Assembly (NCBI GenBank): GCA_017547265.1 | Contig: JAFYQC010000007.1 | Location: 1 to 6,068, forward strand | Direction: 5' to 3' | DNA: 6,068 nt | From: Kiritimatiellia bacterium | Lineage (GTDB): Bacteria; Verrucomicrobiota; Kiritimatiellia; RFP12; UBA1067 | In this document: in pieces, positions 5,307 to 6,068 of the stretch | How positions within the stretch are numbered: position 1 is the first letter of the stretch | Layout of the letters: each line of letters opens with the position of its first letter | Program-made: the position numbers and the translations under genes | The notes under the pieces: model-generated | The model's input: the letters and a program-made list of their open reading frames with translations, nothing else | What the model was told of the DNA's origin: nothing | Databases searched by the model: none

Positions 5307-6068
5307 ATGGAGCTGACATATACAGCAGAGAAGAGCGAGAAGGAAACTGTTAGGCTGTTCCTTCGCCGATGCGGGTTTCTCAGCGACTTGCGCCTGTGGT
5401 CTGCAATCCTGTCGGTGGGTTGGCTGGTAGGGTCACTTTTCTGTTCGTTTGGGTTAGATGGGCCTTTATGCGGTCTTGGCCAGGGTCTAATGATCGCGCT
5501 TCCTGGGACAGGCATCTTCCTTTTCGGCTTCTTCATCCTCGACAGGATTATCATTCAGACTCCGCGACGTGCCTATCGCCAGCGCAAGACGCATAAGGTC
5601 GAATATCAGTTGACGGACGATGCACTAGCCTTTAGCGCTGCGGAGACACAATTCTCTTCGCCATGGAACGAGGTGGCAAGGAAGTTTAGGGTTGATAAAA
5701 AGGCCATTTACCTGTATGGCAAAAAACTGTCGTTTGAGGTGCAGTGCATCCCAGACTGGCAAGGGCACGGAGTGGAGCGGAAGGAACTCGTTCTCGCGTT
5801 GAAGAAGGCAGGATTGAAGAAGGCCATGAGTGGGCGCCTCAAGTTCCTAATTTGGCTTGTTGGCGTCCCAATTGCGCTGGCGGTGCTGCTTACGATCTAT
5901 TTCTGCATTGGTGGAATCGAGTGGGGCGACTGGACGATCCCTGACGAAACGGATCTGCGGCTTGAAGTGCGAGAGGTGCCAGACGAGGAGAATGCATATC
6001 TGGCGCTACAGGCTTTGACAAACGTCTATCATGTTGCTGAAGGCGATGATGAATCTGCTGAGATATCA
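5307..6068 (+). CDS. YcxB-like membrane protein, family copy 3 (3' end beyond the window)
   Basis: 254 codons are open from ATG 5307 to the window edge. The protein starts MELTYTAEKSEKETVRLFLR, matching copy 2 almost residue for residue. Membrane helices are at about 31-50 and 60-83 and differ in sequence from those of copy 2. The YcxB-like part follows (about 87-171: YRQRKTHKVEY, LTDDALAF, FSSPWNEVARKF, CIPDW). Helix 3 and its flank (191-212) are identical to copy 2 over 22 residues, then VPDEENAYLA...HVAEGD. After that, copy 3 goes straight to DESAE, while copy 2 has 24 extra residues first. The remainder of the ectodomain and the GspG-like tail should lie downstream. It follows the exported-protein gene by 30 bp. 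The function is unknown, as for copy 2. Confidence 0.85.
   Translation, partial: MELTYTAEKSEKETVRLFLRRCGFLSDLRLWSAILSVGWLVGSLFCSFGLDGPLCGLGQGLMIALPGTGIFLFGFFILDRIIIQTPRRAYRQRKTHKVEYQLTDDALAFSAAETQFSSPWNEVARKFRVDKKAIYLYGKKLSFEVQCIPDWQGHGVERKELVLALKKAGLKKAMSGRLKFLIWLVGVPIALAVLLTIYFCIGGIEWGDWTIPDETDLRLEVREVPDEENAYLALQALTNVYHVAEGDDESAEIS

Overview
The window is a compact, entirely plus-strand gene run from a bacterium with moderately high GC. It has no RNA genes, transposases, phage genes or CRISPR array. The best guess for the host is a gut or rumen member of the Kiritimatiellota/Verrucomicrobiota group. That rests on remembered family style: a BspA-type leucine-rich-repeat exoprotein ending in a short F-L-R-I-R-K tail, and proteins ending in an L-V-P-x-Y-L...P-x-D-P-W...S-x-G-x-D-G module. 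It is an inference, not a proof.

Layout: (i) 1-217, the 3' end of a gene whose product matches the C-terminus of the large protein in the middle of the window (family copy 1). (ii) 244-1653, a secreted leucine-rich-repeat protein. (iii) 1681-2379, a polytopic membrane protein with a soluble Gly-linked tail. (iv) 2380-2454, a short gap that seems to hold a broken remnant of an LRR-protein 3' end. (v) 2455-4470, the complete large membrane protein (family copy 2): a YcxB-like N-terminal part, a third membrane helix, a long probably extracytoplasmic helical region and a GspG-like C-terminal motif. (vi) 4467-5276, a signal-peptide or lipoprotein-like protein overlapping the previous stop by 4 bp. 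(vii) 5307-6068, the first 254 codons of family copy 3, running off the window.

Gaps between genes are 26, 27, 75, -4 and 30 bp. Every start has a purine-rich ribosome binding site, so the run looks like one transcription unit, although no promoter is visible in it. The main point is a repeated family (three copies touched in 6 kb) with unrelated envelope or secreted genes between the copies. All the products appear to be membrane-bound or exported, so the locus probably builds or modifies something at the cell envelope. The biochemical function cannot be read from the sequence.
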